A stretch of DNA of 64,000 nt from JAJCYK01 sp965224285 (lineage in GTDB: Bacteria; Bacteroidota; Bacteroidia; Cytophagales; Cyclobacteriaceae): positions 372,001-436,000 of the forward strand of contig OZ245043.1 of NCBI GenBank assembly GCA_965224285.1, read 5' to 3'. The first letter of the stretch is position 1. Each line of letters begins with the position of its first letter. The translations under genes were made by a program, and so were the position numbers. Positions 1-9,626 of this stretch are shown piece by piece. The notes under the pieces were generated by a model. That model made no database searches. It was not told the DNA's origin and was given only the letters and a program-made list of their open reading frames with translations.

Positions 1-348
1 TTTACCTTTAACTACTGTGTTCATGTGAAACAGCAATCACTAACCCAGGGTGCATATGAATTTTGGAGATCGGTAAAGGAATCAACTGAGAGGTCTGGAG
101 AATTGTTCGAACGAAACCCGGGGCAAATTACCGGGAATATCAGGAATGTTAGTAATTCTTCAGAAAAAGTACTGGGCTATTTTTATGCTTCTGCAGTTGT
201 CAACGATAAACTCTTTATTTCCCCTGATTCGGTAGAGAAACCGGTGTCACCATGTTTAGTAATAGATCCAGATTTTGAATCGGCTTGCATGGATTGTCTT
301 GAACTGGCAAGGAGTACCAGAGAGGTGCCATCATATTGGCCACGATAG
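1..348 (+). CDS. DUF4249 lipoprotein, C-terminal part (partial at window start)
   Basis: The reading frame is open from base 1, so this is the C-terminal portion (about 115 residues) of a longer gene that begins upstream. The sequence has the late-domain pattern of DUF4249: an aromatic-rich YEFWRSVKES stretch, a GxLFxRNPGQITGNI segment, VLGYFYAS, and a terminal CMDCLEL cysteine pair. DUF4249 proteins are secreted, usually lipidated, Bacteroidota envelope proteins of unknown function, normally encoded beside a TonB-dependent receptor; that receptor would lie upstream, outside the window. The downstream plug/MG2 gene starts 17 bases after the stop and is probably co-transcribed. An internal GTG at 25 is open but is unlikely to be the true start. 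Confidence 0.8.
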   Translation, partial: FTFNYCVHVKQQSLTQGAYEFWRSVKESTERSGELFERNPGQITGNIRNVSNSSEKVLGYFYASAVVNDKLFISPDSVEKPVSPCLVIDPDFESACMDCLELARSTREVPSYWPR

Positions 349-365
349 GAATCAATTACAAAAAA

Positions 366-2039
366 ATGGTAAGTACCATAGTGTTTAGATCCATAATGAT
401 TCTGATGCTCCATCTAATTGTGACGATTGCCTTCGCTCAAAAACAGGATGGGGATGACTGTATGATCGTCTTTAACAAGAGTTGGTATATAAGTGGTGAT
501 ACGGCATGGTTTAATATATTCATGCCGGGCAAATTTCAGTATGAAAACTCAATAGCTCAGGTTCGAATTACAAACCGAAAAAACGGGGGCCTTGTCACTC
601 AATATTATGTAGAAATAGACCATAGCGGTCACAGCAATGGGTACTTCGCCATTCCTCACACCATTAATACCGGCGTTTATTCAACTAAAATTTACCTCAA
701 TCAGCAACAAACTAAAAAGAAATTCCAGTTGATCGAACATCCACTGGTTATCATCAATAGCTCTGCCACCGGGGATAGCGGGCAGATAAGCTTAACTGTG
801 CCTCAGATGACCTATAGAATGCCAGGTGGTATCACCACCCAATGCGAAGTCAACCAAAAAGTGTACCGTCCCCGGGATGAAGTCATTTTAGATATTGGTT
901 TTCAGGATAATAATGGAGAACCCGTCGTTACGACGTTTGCCCTATCGGCTTTGAATGTAGAACAGTTAGTTTATTCTCAGGTCCTATATCCATTTAGTTG
1001 GCGCCAAATTATTGAACCCTCATTTGCGGTAGAAAATAATATAATTGTTAAAGGTGCTGTCTTCGACCAGGAAACCAGCAAGCCGTTGAACGATACCTTC
1101 TTATCAATATTTCTCCCCAAGGTTGGAAATGTACTGGAATTCAACAGCGGTGGATCGGGAGATTTCACTCTTCAACTGCCACCATTTAAAAATGATTTCA
1201 CCATGCAGTTTTACGATCATTTTTCTCGAAATTTTAAGGTAGAAATTGAAGAATCAAATGAAGACAGTATCTCGCTGGGTTATCGGTATAAAATTTTAGA
1301 GCTGGAAAAGTTTAAACATCCTCTTATCAGTTCGGCTAAATGGCAGAAAGTTAAGTTTCTCTTTAGATCAACCAGTAGCGCCAAGGAGAGTTCACAGTGG
1401 CCCAATTGGAGTTTTCGCCCTGATTATTCCATTAAGTTGTCAGATTTTCAACAATTCAGAAGCTTGGAAGAGTGTGTGGAAACGCTAATTACACCTTTAA
1501 GGTTTCGCAATTCTCAAGGGAAAATAGTTGCAAAAATGGTCAATCCAAGGAGAAAACCCTTCTTTCAAGGTTCGCCAGTATTCTTAATTGATCGTCGAAT
1601 ATCCAGCCTTGATGATGTGCTTTTGCTCGATATTAAGCACTACGATAAAATTGATTTTTACAATACACCGGAGACCTTGCAAAGGTTTGGGCATCTTGGA
1701 AAAGATGGTGTGGTTGCAATCCATACCTTGCACGCCGGTATCCAGCGTATGGATTCCAACTCAGTTTTGATAGATGGCCTACAGCCAAAAGCCCAATATC
1801 CCATTCAAACAGATAGTAATTTGGCCGTAAGAACTCCCAGTATGGATCCGGCGGTGTATTGGAATCCGGAAATACATACAGATAAACAAGGTAAGGCAAT
1901 GGTAAAGTTCTATCACAATGATCAAATCGGTGAGTACCGCATTACTATTTCTGCTAGGAGTGAGAATGGAGACATGTACCACGGTTTCTTTAATTACAAG
2001 GTAGCTCCTCATGCGGAGCATCAAACGCAGAGTAAATAA
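366..2039 (+). CDS. Secreted MG2/TonB-plug domain protein of the DUF4249 locus
   Basis: A 557-residue secreted protein. I place the start at ATG 366 rather than the in-frame TTG at 336 because the ATG leads directly into a clean signal peptide (cleavage near IAFA-Q) and has AGGA about 15 bases upstream. Domains by eye: an MG2-like segment near the N terminus (NKSWYISGDTAWFNIFM), further beta-sandwich segments with a carboxypeptidase-regulatory-like fold (about 215-300), a short TonB-plug-like piece (about 405-450, with FLIDRRISSLDDV and GKDGVVAIHT) and a C-terminal macroglobulin-like module (TDKQGKAMVKFYHNDQIGEY). There is no beta-barrel, so it is not itself a receptor. Family members are often longer; this one looks compact but complete. 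It probably acts at the outer membrane with the DUF4249 partner. Its ligand is unknown. Confidence 0.7.
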   Translation: MVSTIVFRSIMILMLHLIVTIAFAQKQDGDDCMIVFNKSWYISGDTAWFNIFMPGKFQYENSIAQVRITNRKNGGLVTQYYVEIDHSGHSNGYFAIPHTINTGVYSTKIYLNQQQTKKKFQLIEHPLVIINSSATGDSGQISLTVPQMTYRMPGGITTQCEVNQKVYRPRDEVILDIGFQDNNGEPVVTTFALSALNVEQLVYSQVLYPFSWRQIIEPSFAVENNIIVKGAVFDQETSKPLNDTFLSIFLPKVGNVLEFNSGGSGDFTLQLPPFKNDFTMQFYDHFSRNFKVEIEESNEDSISLGYRYKILELEKFKHPLISSAKWQKVKFLFRSTSSAKESSQWPNWSFRPDYSIKLSDFQQFRSLEECVETLITPLRFRNSQGKIVAKMVNPRRKPFFQGSPVFLIDRRISSLDDVLLLDIKHYDKIDFYNTPETLQRFGHLGKDGVVAIHTLHAGIQRMDSNSVLIDGLQPKAQYPIQTDSNLAVRTPSMDPAVYWNPEIHTDKQGKAMVKFYHNDQIGEYRITISARSENGDMYHGFFNYKVAPHAEHQTQSK

Positions 2040-2241
2040 CATTGCCCCCTCCACCTGGTTGGCGATCAAGGTTTACAATCAGTGAGTAAATAGCCACAAC
2101 CTTCGCGATCTAAGCACGTCTGAGTATTGTAATGATGTTATGGCTATTTAGTATAGGACCCTTTGGTATGATGATTTTAAAACCTGGTAAAACTTTTAGG
2201 CTATCATTCAATTCCATTCGATTACTGGTTTTAATTTGAAA

Positions 2242-5193
2242 ATGAATAGAAAAATATTTTCCATTTTGGTATGTAGCATTATTCAATATGGCTCTTGGTG
2301 CCAAACAGGGCCCATCCACTATTCCGTGCCAGAAAAACCCTGGGAGGAATCCTTTGGTAACCACCGGGCGGTATTGGAGGTAGATCGTGAAACATTTGCT
2401 GCCCACTTGGATTTAGTTTGGCGCCGACAAGATCTAAACCCCCAGGATCGTAAATTTTTAATAGTATCTCAAGAAGGAGATACGGTGGAAAATATTCACC
2501 GAAAAATGGTAAACCAAGAACGCTGTCAAATAATGTTCGGCCCGGTAGAAAAAGGTATATACTACTTCTATTACCTGCCGTTTAAAGTGCAGTACCAGCA
2601 CGGTTTTTATTCAAAGGATTACCTGACCCAGGAAGATCCTCCTAATAAGGGCTGGCTGGCGCAATTGGATAAGGGTGGGTACTCGCCGCTTCAAGCACAA
2701 ATAATTTCTATACAATCGCGCACTGCTTTTGACTCCTTTTATCCTATGGAGGTAACGGCTTTGGAAGCCGAAAAAACGGCGTATAGCAGAGCTTATCCAG
2801 TGGATTATTTGATTTTTACTGAAGACCGCCAATATCCTGTTAGAATGGATGATCACATTCCAAGCAGATGGCTTGATCGAGATCAGCATGCGACTTTTAG
2901 TGGGGTTGCCATGCGTAATGAGTACTACACGTTTCAAGTGGCTTTATGGGCTTTCAAAGAGGAAATAAAGCAGGTCCGGTTCGAGTTTGGGCCTCTTAAA
3001 AACGAGCAGGCAACGATTCCAGCTACTGCTTTTACCTGTTTTAATACCGAAGGAGTGGATCCCTATGGAAAATATTTTCAAAAGCAGATTAAAGTACCTG
3101 CAGGAAAAGTGCAATCATTCTGGATTGGCTTAGATATTGCTGAAAACACCAAGCCAGGTACCTATCAAGGGACAATTATCCTCAAAGCCGAAAATTTTGG
3201 AGAAGAACAGATACAGATTATCCTTGATGTTCAACACGATGACCTTACTGATAGAGGTGACAGCGAGCCCTGGAGACATTCACGGTTGAGGTGGTTAAAT
3301 TCTAAGGCCGGGATTGATAACCAACCCGTACATCCATATCAGGCTATCGAAGTGGTAAGCGATGACCTTTATAGGATCAATGGAAAGGAATTTACTACTG
3401 GTCCCCTTGGATTGCCAGGTTCAATAAAGGTCTGGGGAAGTGAGCTTCTGGCAGACCCGGTATCACTGATTATTGAAACTGAATTGGGCATTGATCCATT
3501 AAGCGAAGCTTACAAATCTTCACCCACCACCAGTAGCCCTGGCAAACATTCTCAAAAGTGGGCGTCCAATAGCGAAAAGATTAAAATTAGGAGTGAAACC
3601 ACATTGGAGTCAGATGGTTGGGTCAATATAAAATCAACCATCGAGGCACTTGAAGATTTATCTGTTAAGGATATTCGATTAGAAATTCCACTGCAAAAGG
3701 ATATGGCAAGTTATATTATGGGCATGGGCTTACCGGGTCAGGCTACTCCGCCTATTCATGAGGCAAAATGGCAGGGGCCTCATGACTCCTTTTGGATCGG
3801 GAATACTATTGGAGGTCTATATTGTGAATTAAACGGAGCAAATTACACTGGCCCGTTACTCAACTTGTATAAGCCTCAACCTCCTGAGAGTTGGCATAAT
3901 CAAGGGAAGGGCGGCTTCAGAGTTCATTCCAAAGGTCCTGTGACCTATGTGACGGTCTACAGTGGCCAACGAAGATTCAAGAGTGGCGAATCAATAGATT
4001 TTGAATTTGATCTATTGGTCACGCCGGTAAAAAAATTGAATACCCACAGTCAATTCACTAACCGCTATTATCATAACGGACAAGATCCCTGGCCAAAACA
4101 AGAGGAACTTGAAGCCAAGATTAAAGTAATTAATGTCCATCATGCAAATCAATATAACCCTCATATCAATTATCCTTTTATAGCGGTGGAGGAGATGAAG
4201 GACTTTGTTGATTATTGGCATAAGCGGGGTATGAAAATAAAGACGTACTACACAATTCGGGAGCTAACTAATTATACTACAGAGATCTGGGCTTTGAGAA
4301 GCTTAGGAGAGGAGATATTTGCCAAGGGAAGAGGTGGAGGATATCCATGGCTGAGAGAGCACTTGGTGGATGAATATTATCCCCAATGGTATGATCGGGT
4401 AGATAGTGTTACTGTAGATGCATCCATACTAACCAGTCCTGGCGAATCACGTTGGTTCAATTACTATGTAGAGGGCTTAAAGTGGTTGGTTAAGAATGTG
4501 GATATTGATGGTTTATATCTGGATGATGTGTCTTTTGGTCGACATATGCTAAAGAGAATGAAAAAAGTGATGCAGGAGGTGAAACCCGGTTGCATCATAG
4601 ACCTTCATTCTAATACTGGTTTTTCCAAAGGACCGGCTATTCAATATACTGAATTCTTTCCCTATGTGGATAAATTATGGTTCGGGGAGAGTTTTCAATA
4701 TGACGATATGCCTGCGGATAATTGGTTAGTTGAGGTTTCCGGAATTCCTTTTGGATTGATGGGAGACATGCTGCACGGAGGTGGAAATGCCTGGAGAGGC
4801 ATGGTTTATGGTATGACGGTGAGACACCCCTGGGTAACGGAGGGCGTTACATGTGACCCGCGGTCGATCTGGGCGGTTTGGGATGATTTTGGAATCAGTG
4901 ATTCGAAAATGATCGGTTATTGGGAAGCCAACCCCTTGGTTAAAACGGGAAATCCGAATGTGAAAGCCACAGCATACCTGAAAGATGACAGCATGTTGAT
5001 CGCGCTCGCAAGTTGGGCAGACGAGGATACCCAGGTAAATCTTAAGATTGATTGGCGAGTCACTGGGTTAAATCAACATCAATCCACTATAATCGCCCAG
5101 GAAATCGATAATTTTCAGCCCTATCGGGAATTTTCGATTGGTGAAAGTATACCGGTTTCACCCAAGAAAGGTTGGCTTCTGGTAGTTAAATAA
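2242..5193 (+). CDS. Predicted secreted glycoside hydrolase, DUF6067-like
   Basis: A 983-residue protein with an N-terminal signal peptide (MNRKIFSILVCSIIQYGSWC). ATG 2242 is preferred over the in-frame TTG at 2236. The middle (about 200-330) resembles the N-terminal beta-sandwich seen in GH123/DUF4091-type enzymes (EYYTFQVALWAFKEE, then AENTKPGTYQGTI). The C-terminal half looks like a TIM-barrel glycosidase, with acidic strand ends in DIDGLYLDDVSFGR, YTEFFPYVDKLWFGES and a GGGNAWRGM loop. I read it as the DUF6067 glycoside-hydrolase-like family; substrate and catalytic residues cannot be fixed from sequence. It lies next to the fucose operon without SusC/SusD genes in view, so a role in releasing fucose or other sugars from a glycan is inference. 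It converges with the araC-type gene 8 bases away. Confidence 0.65.
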   Translation: MNRKIFSILVCSIIQYGSWCQTGPIHYSVPEKPWEESFGNHRAVLEVDRETFAAHLDLVWRRQDLNPQDRKFLIVSQEGDTVENIHRKMVNQERCQIMFGPVEKGIYYFYYLPFKVQYQHGFYSKDYLTQEDPPNKGWLAQLDKGGYSPLQAQIISIQSRTAFDSFYPMEVTALEAEKTAYSRAYPVDYLIFTEDRQYPVRMDDHIPSRWLDRDQHATFSGVAMRNEYYTFQVALWAFKEEIKQVRFEFGPLKNEQATIPATAFTCFNTEGVDPYGKYFQKQIKVPAGKVQSFWIGLDIAENTKPGTYQGTIILKAENFGEEQIQIILDVQHDDLTDRGDSEPWRHSRLRWLNSKAGIDNQPVHPYQAIEVVSDDLYRINGKEFTTGPLGLPGSIKVWGSELLADPVSLIIETELGIDPLSEAYKSSPTTSSPGKHSQKWASNSEKIKIRSETTLESDGWVNIKSTIEALEDLSVKDIRLEIPLQKDMASYIMGMGLPGQATPPIHEAKWQGPHDSFWIGNTIGGLYCELNGANYTGPLLNLYKPQPPESWHNQGKGGFRVHSKGPVTYVTVYSGQRRFKSGESIDFEFDLLVTPVKKLNTHSQFTNRYYHNGQDPWPKQEELEAKIKVINVHHANQYNPHINYPFIAVEEMKDFVDYWHKRGMKIKTYYTIRELTNYTTEIWALRSLGEEIFAKGRGGGYPWLREHLVDEYYPQWYDRVDSVTVDASILTSPGESRWFNYYVEGLKWLVKNVDIDGLYLDDVSFGRHMLKRMKKVMQEVKPGCIIDLHSNTGFSKGPAIQYTEFFPYVDKLWFGESFQYDDMPADNWLVEVSGIPFGLMGDMLHGGGNAWRGMVYGMTVRHPWVTEGVTCDPRSIWAVWDDFGISDSKMIGYWEANPLVKTGNPNVKATAYLKDDSMLIALASWADEDTQVNLKIDWRVTGLNQHQSTIIAQEIDNFQPYREFSIGESIPVSPKKGWLLVVK

Positions 5194-5201
5194 TTGCACA
5201 A

Positions 5202-6092
5202 TTAACCTTCTTCCGCGATAATGTTGGGCTGTTTATGAAAAACAACATATTCCCGGGGGGTCCTTCCGGTTATCTTTTTAAATGCTTTATTAAAACTCGA
5301 TAAATTATTAAAGCCACTTTCGTAGCACACCTCCGAGATATTCTTATACTCATCTTCCAATAGTAATTTACAAGCATGTCCAATCCTTAATTCGATGATG
5401 TATTTAACGAAGGATTTGTTGGTAGCCTTCTTAAAAAATCTGCTGAAAGCTGAAGTGTTCATGCGAACATGACCTGCTACTGAATGCAGAGAGATCTCCT
5501 CAAGGAAATTATTAAATATATACTCCTGAGCGGCGTTGAGTTTTGAGTTGGTATTTTCACTGTGATGTTGCATAAACCCCGGGCTGGCGAGAAGCTCTTT
5601 ATCCTGAATCGAAGCGAGAATATTGAGGATGTCTAAGAAACACATGACTTTTTCAAAACCCATTAATGACGCTAATTTTTCCATTTTTAGTTTGACTTTA
5701 TTTCCATTTCCATGGAACTTAATACCCAACTTAGCGTCATTAAATAGAATATAAATTTTGCTCATCTCTGGTAATTCGAAAAATTTGTGACCTAGAAATT
5801 CAGGATCAAAATGTACGGCTATAGCCTGAGCGCTATTTTTTTGGCATCTGTTAAAATATTTCTTATCATTCAAAGTCATGTGAGGTAGATTGGAGCCGAA
5901 CATCAATATTTCCCCTGAACAGAACTCTCCCACGAAATCACCCACAAACAACGTTCCACTACTTTTCTTAATTAGGCATAGCTCTATTTCTCTATGAAAA
6001 TGCCAAATATTTAAGAAATAAGGGAGGCTGTGAAACCCAACCGAGAAGCTGGAATAACTGGGGCTTTGGCGCGGCAAATTCCTGGGTTTCAT
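5202..6092 (-). CDS. AraC-family transcriptional regulator
   Basis: A 296-residue regulator using the ATG at 6092; an in-frame TTG at 6134 would add 14 residues with no clear benefit. The N-terminal half is a cupin-like sensor (FHREIELCLIKKSSGTLFVG). The last ~100 residues carry the two helix-turn-helix motifs of AraC/XylS proteins, the second being ISEVCYESGFNNLSSFNKAF followed by the conserved GRTPREY. It is divergent from the L-fucose operon across a 566-base gap, so it is the obvious candidate regulator of that operon, perhaps sensing L-fucose or a downstream acid. The effector and whether it activates or represses are not visible. Confidence 0.9.
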   Translation of the reverse strand: MKPRNLPRQSPSYSSFSVGFHSLPYFLNIWHFHREIELCLIKKSSGTLFVGDFVGEFCSGEILMFGSNLPHMTLNDKKYFNRCQKNSAQAIAVHFDPEFLGHKFFELPEMSKIYILFNDAKLGIKFHGNGNKVKLKMEKLASLMGFEKVMCFLDILNILASIQDKELLASPGFMQHHSENTNSKLNAAQEYIFNNFLEEISLHSVAGHVRMNTSAFSRFFKKATNKSFVKYIIELRIGHACKLLLEDEYKNISEVCYESGFNNLSSFNKAFKKITGRTPREYVVFHKQPNIIAEEG

Positions 6093-6658
6093 GACTCGGG
6101 ATTTAAAGAATTTATTTGCCTTAAATAAAAACAATATTCTGTTTTAAGCAAATAAAGTTGCAATGACAATACTGCCACAGGCTTAGTTGCTGCTAATACT
6201 CAATCAAATTGGGTTGAACTTTTGCCGCTCATATAGTGGACATTTTAGTATTAATGGTGATTTGATTTTCATTTCATACAATTAGTTGGTTCAGGTTGCA
6301 AAAAAGGTCTCACAATTGGTTCAAATCATATCAGTATCTGATCTTTCCTGGTATTAACTTAAATGATAAAATTGATGATTCTTTACTTGATTATAGATGA
6401 GTCTAAAAAGACCACAGTGCAATAGGGTTTAGTTTAGAAAACATTAAGTCAGATATCAACCATCTGACTTAATGTTTTGTTGCTCCGACCATGAACTAAA
6501 CCTAACTAAAGTTTCGGCATTTATCTATTAGGAGGTGGAATTTTAATCAACCATGGAGAGACTTGTGCATCCGGTACTAGATTCCTGGGCGCTTCAAACT
6601 TGGTTATCCCATAGGTAGAAGTTGATCTTTGAAAAATCAGGAGCCTGATATTTTTACC
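6093..6658. other. Divergent control region between araC-type gene and fucose operon
   Basis: This 566-base AT-rich gap separates the divergent regulator from the fucose operon. I find no credible gene in it. It holds the nested inverted repeat annotated at 6426-6502. No exact Bacteroidota TTTG/TAnnTTTG promoter pair is evident. Promoters for both directions must lie here, but I cannot place them. Confidence 0.6.
6426..6502. promoter_or_regulatory. Nested inverted repeat upstream of fucose operon
   Basis: An inner perfect inverted repeat has 14-base arms: ACATTAAGTCAGAT at 6441-6454 and its complement at 6462-6475, around a 7-base loop. It is framed by an outer 9-base pair, GGTTTAGTT (6426-6434) and AACTAAACC (6494-6502). 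The structure is symmetrical about the same centre. It could be an operator for a dimeric regulator or a leader/terminator hairpin (TTTTG follows the inner stem). It lies about 160 bases before the first operon gene. The symmetry is seen directly; the function is inference. Confidence 0.55.
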
Positions 6659-7987
6659 ATGCCGAAGATAATTGACGTTAAGGCCTTTGATATAAGATTC
6701 CCAACCAGTAATTCCTTTGACGGTTCGGATGCAATGAATCCTGATCCTGATTATTCTGCTGCTTATGTAATCCTGCTTACAGACAAGGAAAAACTAGAGG
6801 GCCATGGATTGACTTTCACCATAGGCCGTGGAAATGAATTATGCGTACAGGCCATAGTTGCGCTCTCCTATCTGGTGAAAGGCAAAACATTGCAAGAGAT
6901 TACCTCGGATATGGCTGGTTTTTGGAAATTGATGGTGGCCGGCGACAGTCAACTAAGATGGGTAGGTCCTGAGAAAGGAGTAATACATATGGCCGTAGGG
7001 GCCTTGGTCAATGCTGTTTGGGATTTGTACGCCAAGTTAGAGCAAAAACCGCTGTGGAGGTTAATTGTGGATATGTCCCCAGAGCAATTAATAAGTTGTA
7101 TTGACTTCAGCTATATCACTGATGTGATCACTCCTCAAGAGGCTTTGGACATATTAATCAAGCAAGCAGATAGTAGAGAACAAAGGGTGGAGCATCTTCT
7201 ATGCCATGGGTACCCCGCCTACACCACCTCAGCTGGTTGGTTGGGTTATGATGAACCTAAGATTAGGCGTTTGTGCCAGGAAGCTGTCAAGAATAATTGG
7301 ACTCATGTTAAGATAAAGGTTGGATCGGATATTCAGGAAGATTTAAAGCGAGCCGCAGTAATAAGGCAAGAGATAGGCCCTGACACCAGGTTGATGATGG
7401 ATGCAAATCAAAAATGGGATGTACTTGAAGCTATTGAAAATATCAAGCAATTAAGTGAATTCGACATTTATTGGTTTGAAGAACCCACCAGTCCGGATGA
7501 TATATTGGGCCATAAACAAATTGCTGAGGCCATTAAACCAATTAAGGTAGCTAGCGGGGAACACTGTCAGAACCGGGTGATGTTTAAACAATTAATTCAG
7601 TCAGGAGCCATTCAAATATGCCAGATAGATAGCTGCAGAGTTGGTGGGGTTAACGAACTATTAGCTATTATGCTTATGGCGGCAAAATTCGATATTCCAG
7701 TGTGCCCTCATGCAGGTGGTGTTGGTCTATGTGAGTATGTGCAACATTTATCCATGATTGACTATATTTCGATCAGCGGTGTCATGGAAAACCGCATAAT
7801 CGAGTACGTGGATCATCTGCACGAGCACTTTTTGGACCCTGTGGTTATAAAAGAAGCACACTATATGCCTCCTCAGAAGCCGGGATTCAGTATCGAAATG
7901 AAGCCGGGAAGTAGATCGAAGTACCAATACCCTGATGGCGAGTATTGGAGTAATGAGTCAGTTAAGATAGCGCATAATCTGGAATGA
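6659..7987 (+). CDS. fucD: L-fuconate dehydratase
   Basis: A 442-residue enolase-superfamily dehydratase that converts L-fuconate to 2-keto-3-deoxy-L-fuconate in the cytoplasm. ATG 6659 fits the family start (MPKIIDVKAFDIRFPTS) better than the in-frame TTG at 6629, and AGGAG lies upstream at about 6639. Active-site signatures are in place: KIKVG (Lys 218/220), MDANQ (247-251), the metal site FEEPTSPDD (from 273), ASGEH (298-302) and PHAGGVGLCEYVQHL (from 350), the last being typical of L-fuconate dehydratases rather than of the wider mandelate racemase group. It is the first gene of the operon and overlaps the next by four bases. Confidence 0.93.
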   Translation: MPKIIDVKAFDIRFPTSNSFDGSDAMNPDPDYSAAYVILLTDKEKLEGHGLTFTIGRGNELCVQAIVALSYLVKGKTLQEITSDMAGFWKLMVAGDSQLRWVGPEKGVIHMAVGALVNAVWDLYAKLEQKPLWRLIVDMSPEQLISCIDFSYITDVITPQEALDILIKQADSREQRVEHLLCHGYPAYTTSAGWLGYDEPKIRRLCQEAVKNNWTHVKIKVGSDIQEDLKRAAVIRQEIGPDTRLMMDANQKWDVLEAIENIKQLSEFDIYWFEEPTSPDDILGHKQIAEAIKPIKVASGEHCQNRVMFKQLIQSGAIQICQIDSCRVGGVNELLAIMLMAAKFDIPVCPHAGGVGLCEYVQHLSMIDYISISGVMENRIIEYVDHLHEHFLDPVVIKEAHYMPPQKPGFSIEMKPGSRSKYQYPDGEYWSNESVKIAHNLE

Positions 7988-8757
7988 TTAATTTAAGCGA
8001 TAAGACTGCGATCATCACCGGAGGGGCAAGTGGCATCGGGCGAGCAATTTGTGAAATATTCGCAGAGTTGGGGGCCTATGTATATGCTTTAGACCTTGAT
8101 CTAGATGCCGCCGAGAAGCTGGCAAAATCCATCAGGAAGAAAGGTAATAATGCCACAGCATTATTAGCAGACGTAACTAGTTACGGGGATATCAGGAGGA
8201 TCATAAATAAAATCAATGATCAAAGACCAATAAACATCTTGATTAATAATGCCGGCATTGCACATGTAGGCAACGTGGAAAATACCCGAATAGAGGACAT
8301 GGATCGGTTATATGAGGTTAACATTAAAGGGGTATTCAATTGTACAAAAGCTTGTATTAGTCATTTAAAGAATAATGGCGGCGGGGCAATTTTGAATATA
8401 GCATCGGTGGCAGCAAGCGTGGGGATAGAAGACAGGTTTGCCTACTCAATGACTAAAGGCGCAGTATTGGCCATGACCTACTCAGTGGCTAAGGATTACC
8501 TAAAAGAAGAGATCCGATGCAATAGCATTTCACCGGGCCGGATACACACTCCGTTTGTGGATAATTTCTTACGGAAAAATTACCCGGGAAAAGAGCAGGA
8601 AATGTTTGTCAAACTCTCAAAGACTCAGCCCATAGGGAGAATGGGCACCCCTAGGGAAGTTGCTGAGCTTGCGGCATTTCTGGGTTCAGATTCTGCCAAG
8701 TTTATCACTGGGTCAGATTATCCCGTAGATGGCGGATTTATAAAACTAAATGGATAG
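7984..8757 (+). CDS. SDR dehydrogenase, probable 2-keto-3-deoxy-L-fuconate dehydrogenase
   Basis: A 257-residue classical short-chain dehydrogenase. It has the NAD(P)-binding TGGASGIG near residue 10, an Asp after strand beta-2 (ALDLDLDAA) suggesting NAD preference, NNAG near 90, and the catalytic Ser/Tyr/Lys set (IASVAAS, YSMTK). The start ATG overlaps the fucD stop (ATGA). Between a fuconate dehydratase and an FAH-fold hydrolase, the expected reaction is oxidation of 2-keto-3-deoxy-L-fuconate to 2,4-diketo-3-deoxy-L-fuconate. The family and cofactor site are seen; the substrate is inferred from context. The operon's other SDR (10461) is assigned to the first pathway step, and the two could in principle be swapped. 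Confidence 0.85.
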   Translation: MINLSDKTAIITGGASGIGRAICEIFAELGAYVYALDLDLDAAEKLAKSIRKKGNNATALLADVTSYGDIRRIINKINDQRPINILINNAGIAHVGNVENTRIEDMDRLYEVNIKGVFNCTKACISHLKNNGGGAILNIASVAASVGIEDRFAYSMTKGAVLAMTYSVAKDYLKEEIRCNSISPGRIHTPFVDNFLRKNYPGKEQEMFVKLSKTQPIGRMGTPREVAELAAFLGSDSAKFITGSDYPVDGGFIKLNG

Positions 8758-8758
8758 T

Positions 8759-9619
8759 ATGCGCTTAATAAGATTTGGATTGGCAGGCCAGGAAAGACCA
8801 GGTGTTATTTTAGAAGATGATATCATGGTTGATATTGCTGAATTCGGTGAGGATTATACGGAGAATTTCTTTGCCTCTAATGGGATCGAGCGACTCAGCT
8901 CTTGGATAACTTCAAATAGGGATAAATGTCCGGTAATTTCAGGCGAAGTTCGTTTGGGCCCTCCCATACAGAGGCCTTCCAAGATAGTTTGTGTAGGATT
9001 GAATTATGCGCAGCATGCTGCGGAAAGCGGGATGGAAATACCCAAAGAACCGGTAATATTTTTTAAGTCTACTACTGCAATATGTGGCCCCTTTGATGAA
9101 GTAATGCTTCCAAAAGGCAGTAAGTGTACTGACTGGGAAGTCGAATTGGCATTAGTTATTAGTAATCAAGCTTCCTATGTGGAGGAATCCGAGGCTATGA
9201 ATTACCTAGGTGGATACATGTTGCATAATGACATAAGTGAGAGAGATTTTCAGCTAAAAAGGGGAGGTGAATGGGAAAAAGGTAAAAGTTGCGATACCTT
9301 TGCTCCATTGGGTCCTTTCCTGGCTACCAAAGACGAAATTCCCGATCCGGATAGCCTAAACTTATGGCTTAAGGTGAATGGAAAGCTGATGCAAAATGCC
9401 AATACCTCCGACCTCATTTTCAAAATACCCCAGTTGATCAGTTATATTAGCTCGTTTATGACACTGCTGCCTGGGGATATTATCTCTACCGGCACTCCTT
9501 TTGGGGTGGGATTGGGATTTAATCCTCCTCAATATTTAAAACCTGGAGACATTATGGAATTGGGAATAGATGGATTGGGCACCTCAAGACAAACGGTAAG
9601 GGGATACTCAAGAATATAA
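8759..9619 (+). CDS. FAH-family hydrolase, probable 2,4-diketo-3-deoxy-L-fuconate hydrolase
   Basis: A 286-residue fumarylacetoacetate hydrolase-fold protein. ATG 8759 gives MRLIRFG, the usual family start; an alternative ATG at 8750 would overlap the previous gene. Motifs include GLNYAQHAAESG, PVIFFKSTTAICGP, the metal-ligand strand DWEVELALVI and TGTPFGVGLG near the C terminus. In the non-phosphorylative L-fucose route this enzyme cleaves 2,4-diketo-3-deoxy-L-fuconate to pyruvate and L-lactate. The neighbours on both sides belong to that route, which is the main reason for the specific name. Confidence 0.88.
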   Translation: MRLIRFGLAGQERPGVILEDDIMVDIAEFGEDYTENFFASNGIERLSSWITSNRDKCPVISGEVRLGPPIQRPSKIVCVGLNYAQHAAESGMEIPKEPVIFFKSTTAICGPFDEVMLPKGSKCTDWEVELALVISNQASYVEESEAMNYLGGYMLHNDISERDFQLKRGGEWEKGKSCDTFAPLGPFLATKDEIPDPDSLNLWLKVNGKLMQNANTSDLIFKIPQLISYISSFMTLLPGDIISTGTPFGVGLGFNPPQYLKPGDIMELGIDGLGTSRQTVRGYSRI

Positions 9620-9626
9620 TAAAACC

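Noticed and set aside
336..365. Upstream TTG start for the plug/MG2 protein
   Set aside because: ATG 366 gives a cleaner signal peptide and avoids overlap with the DUF4249 stop.
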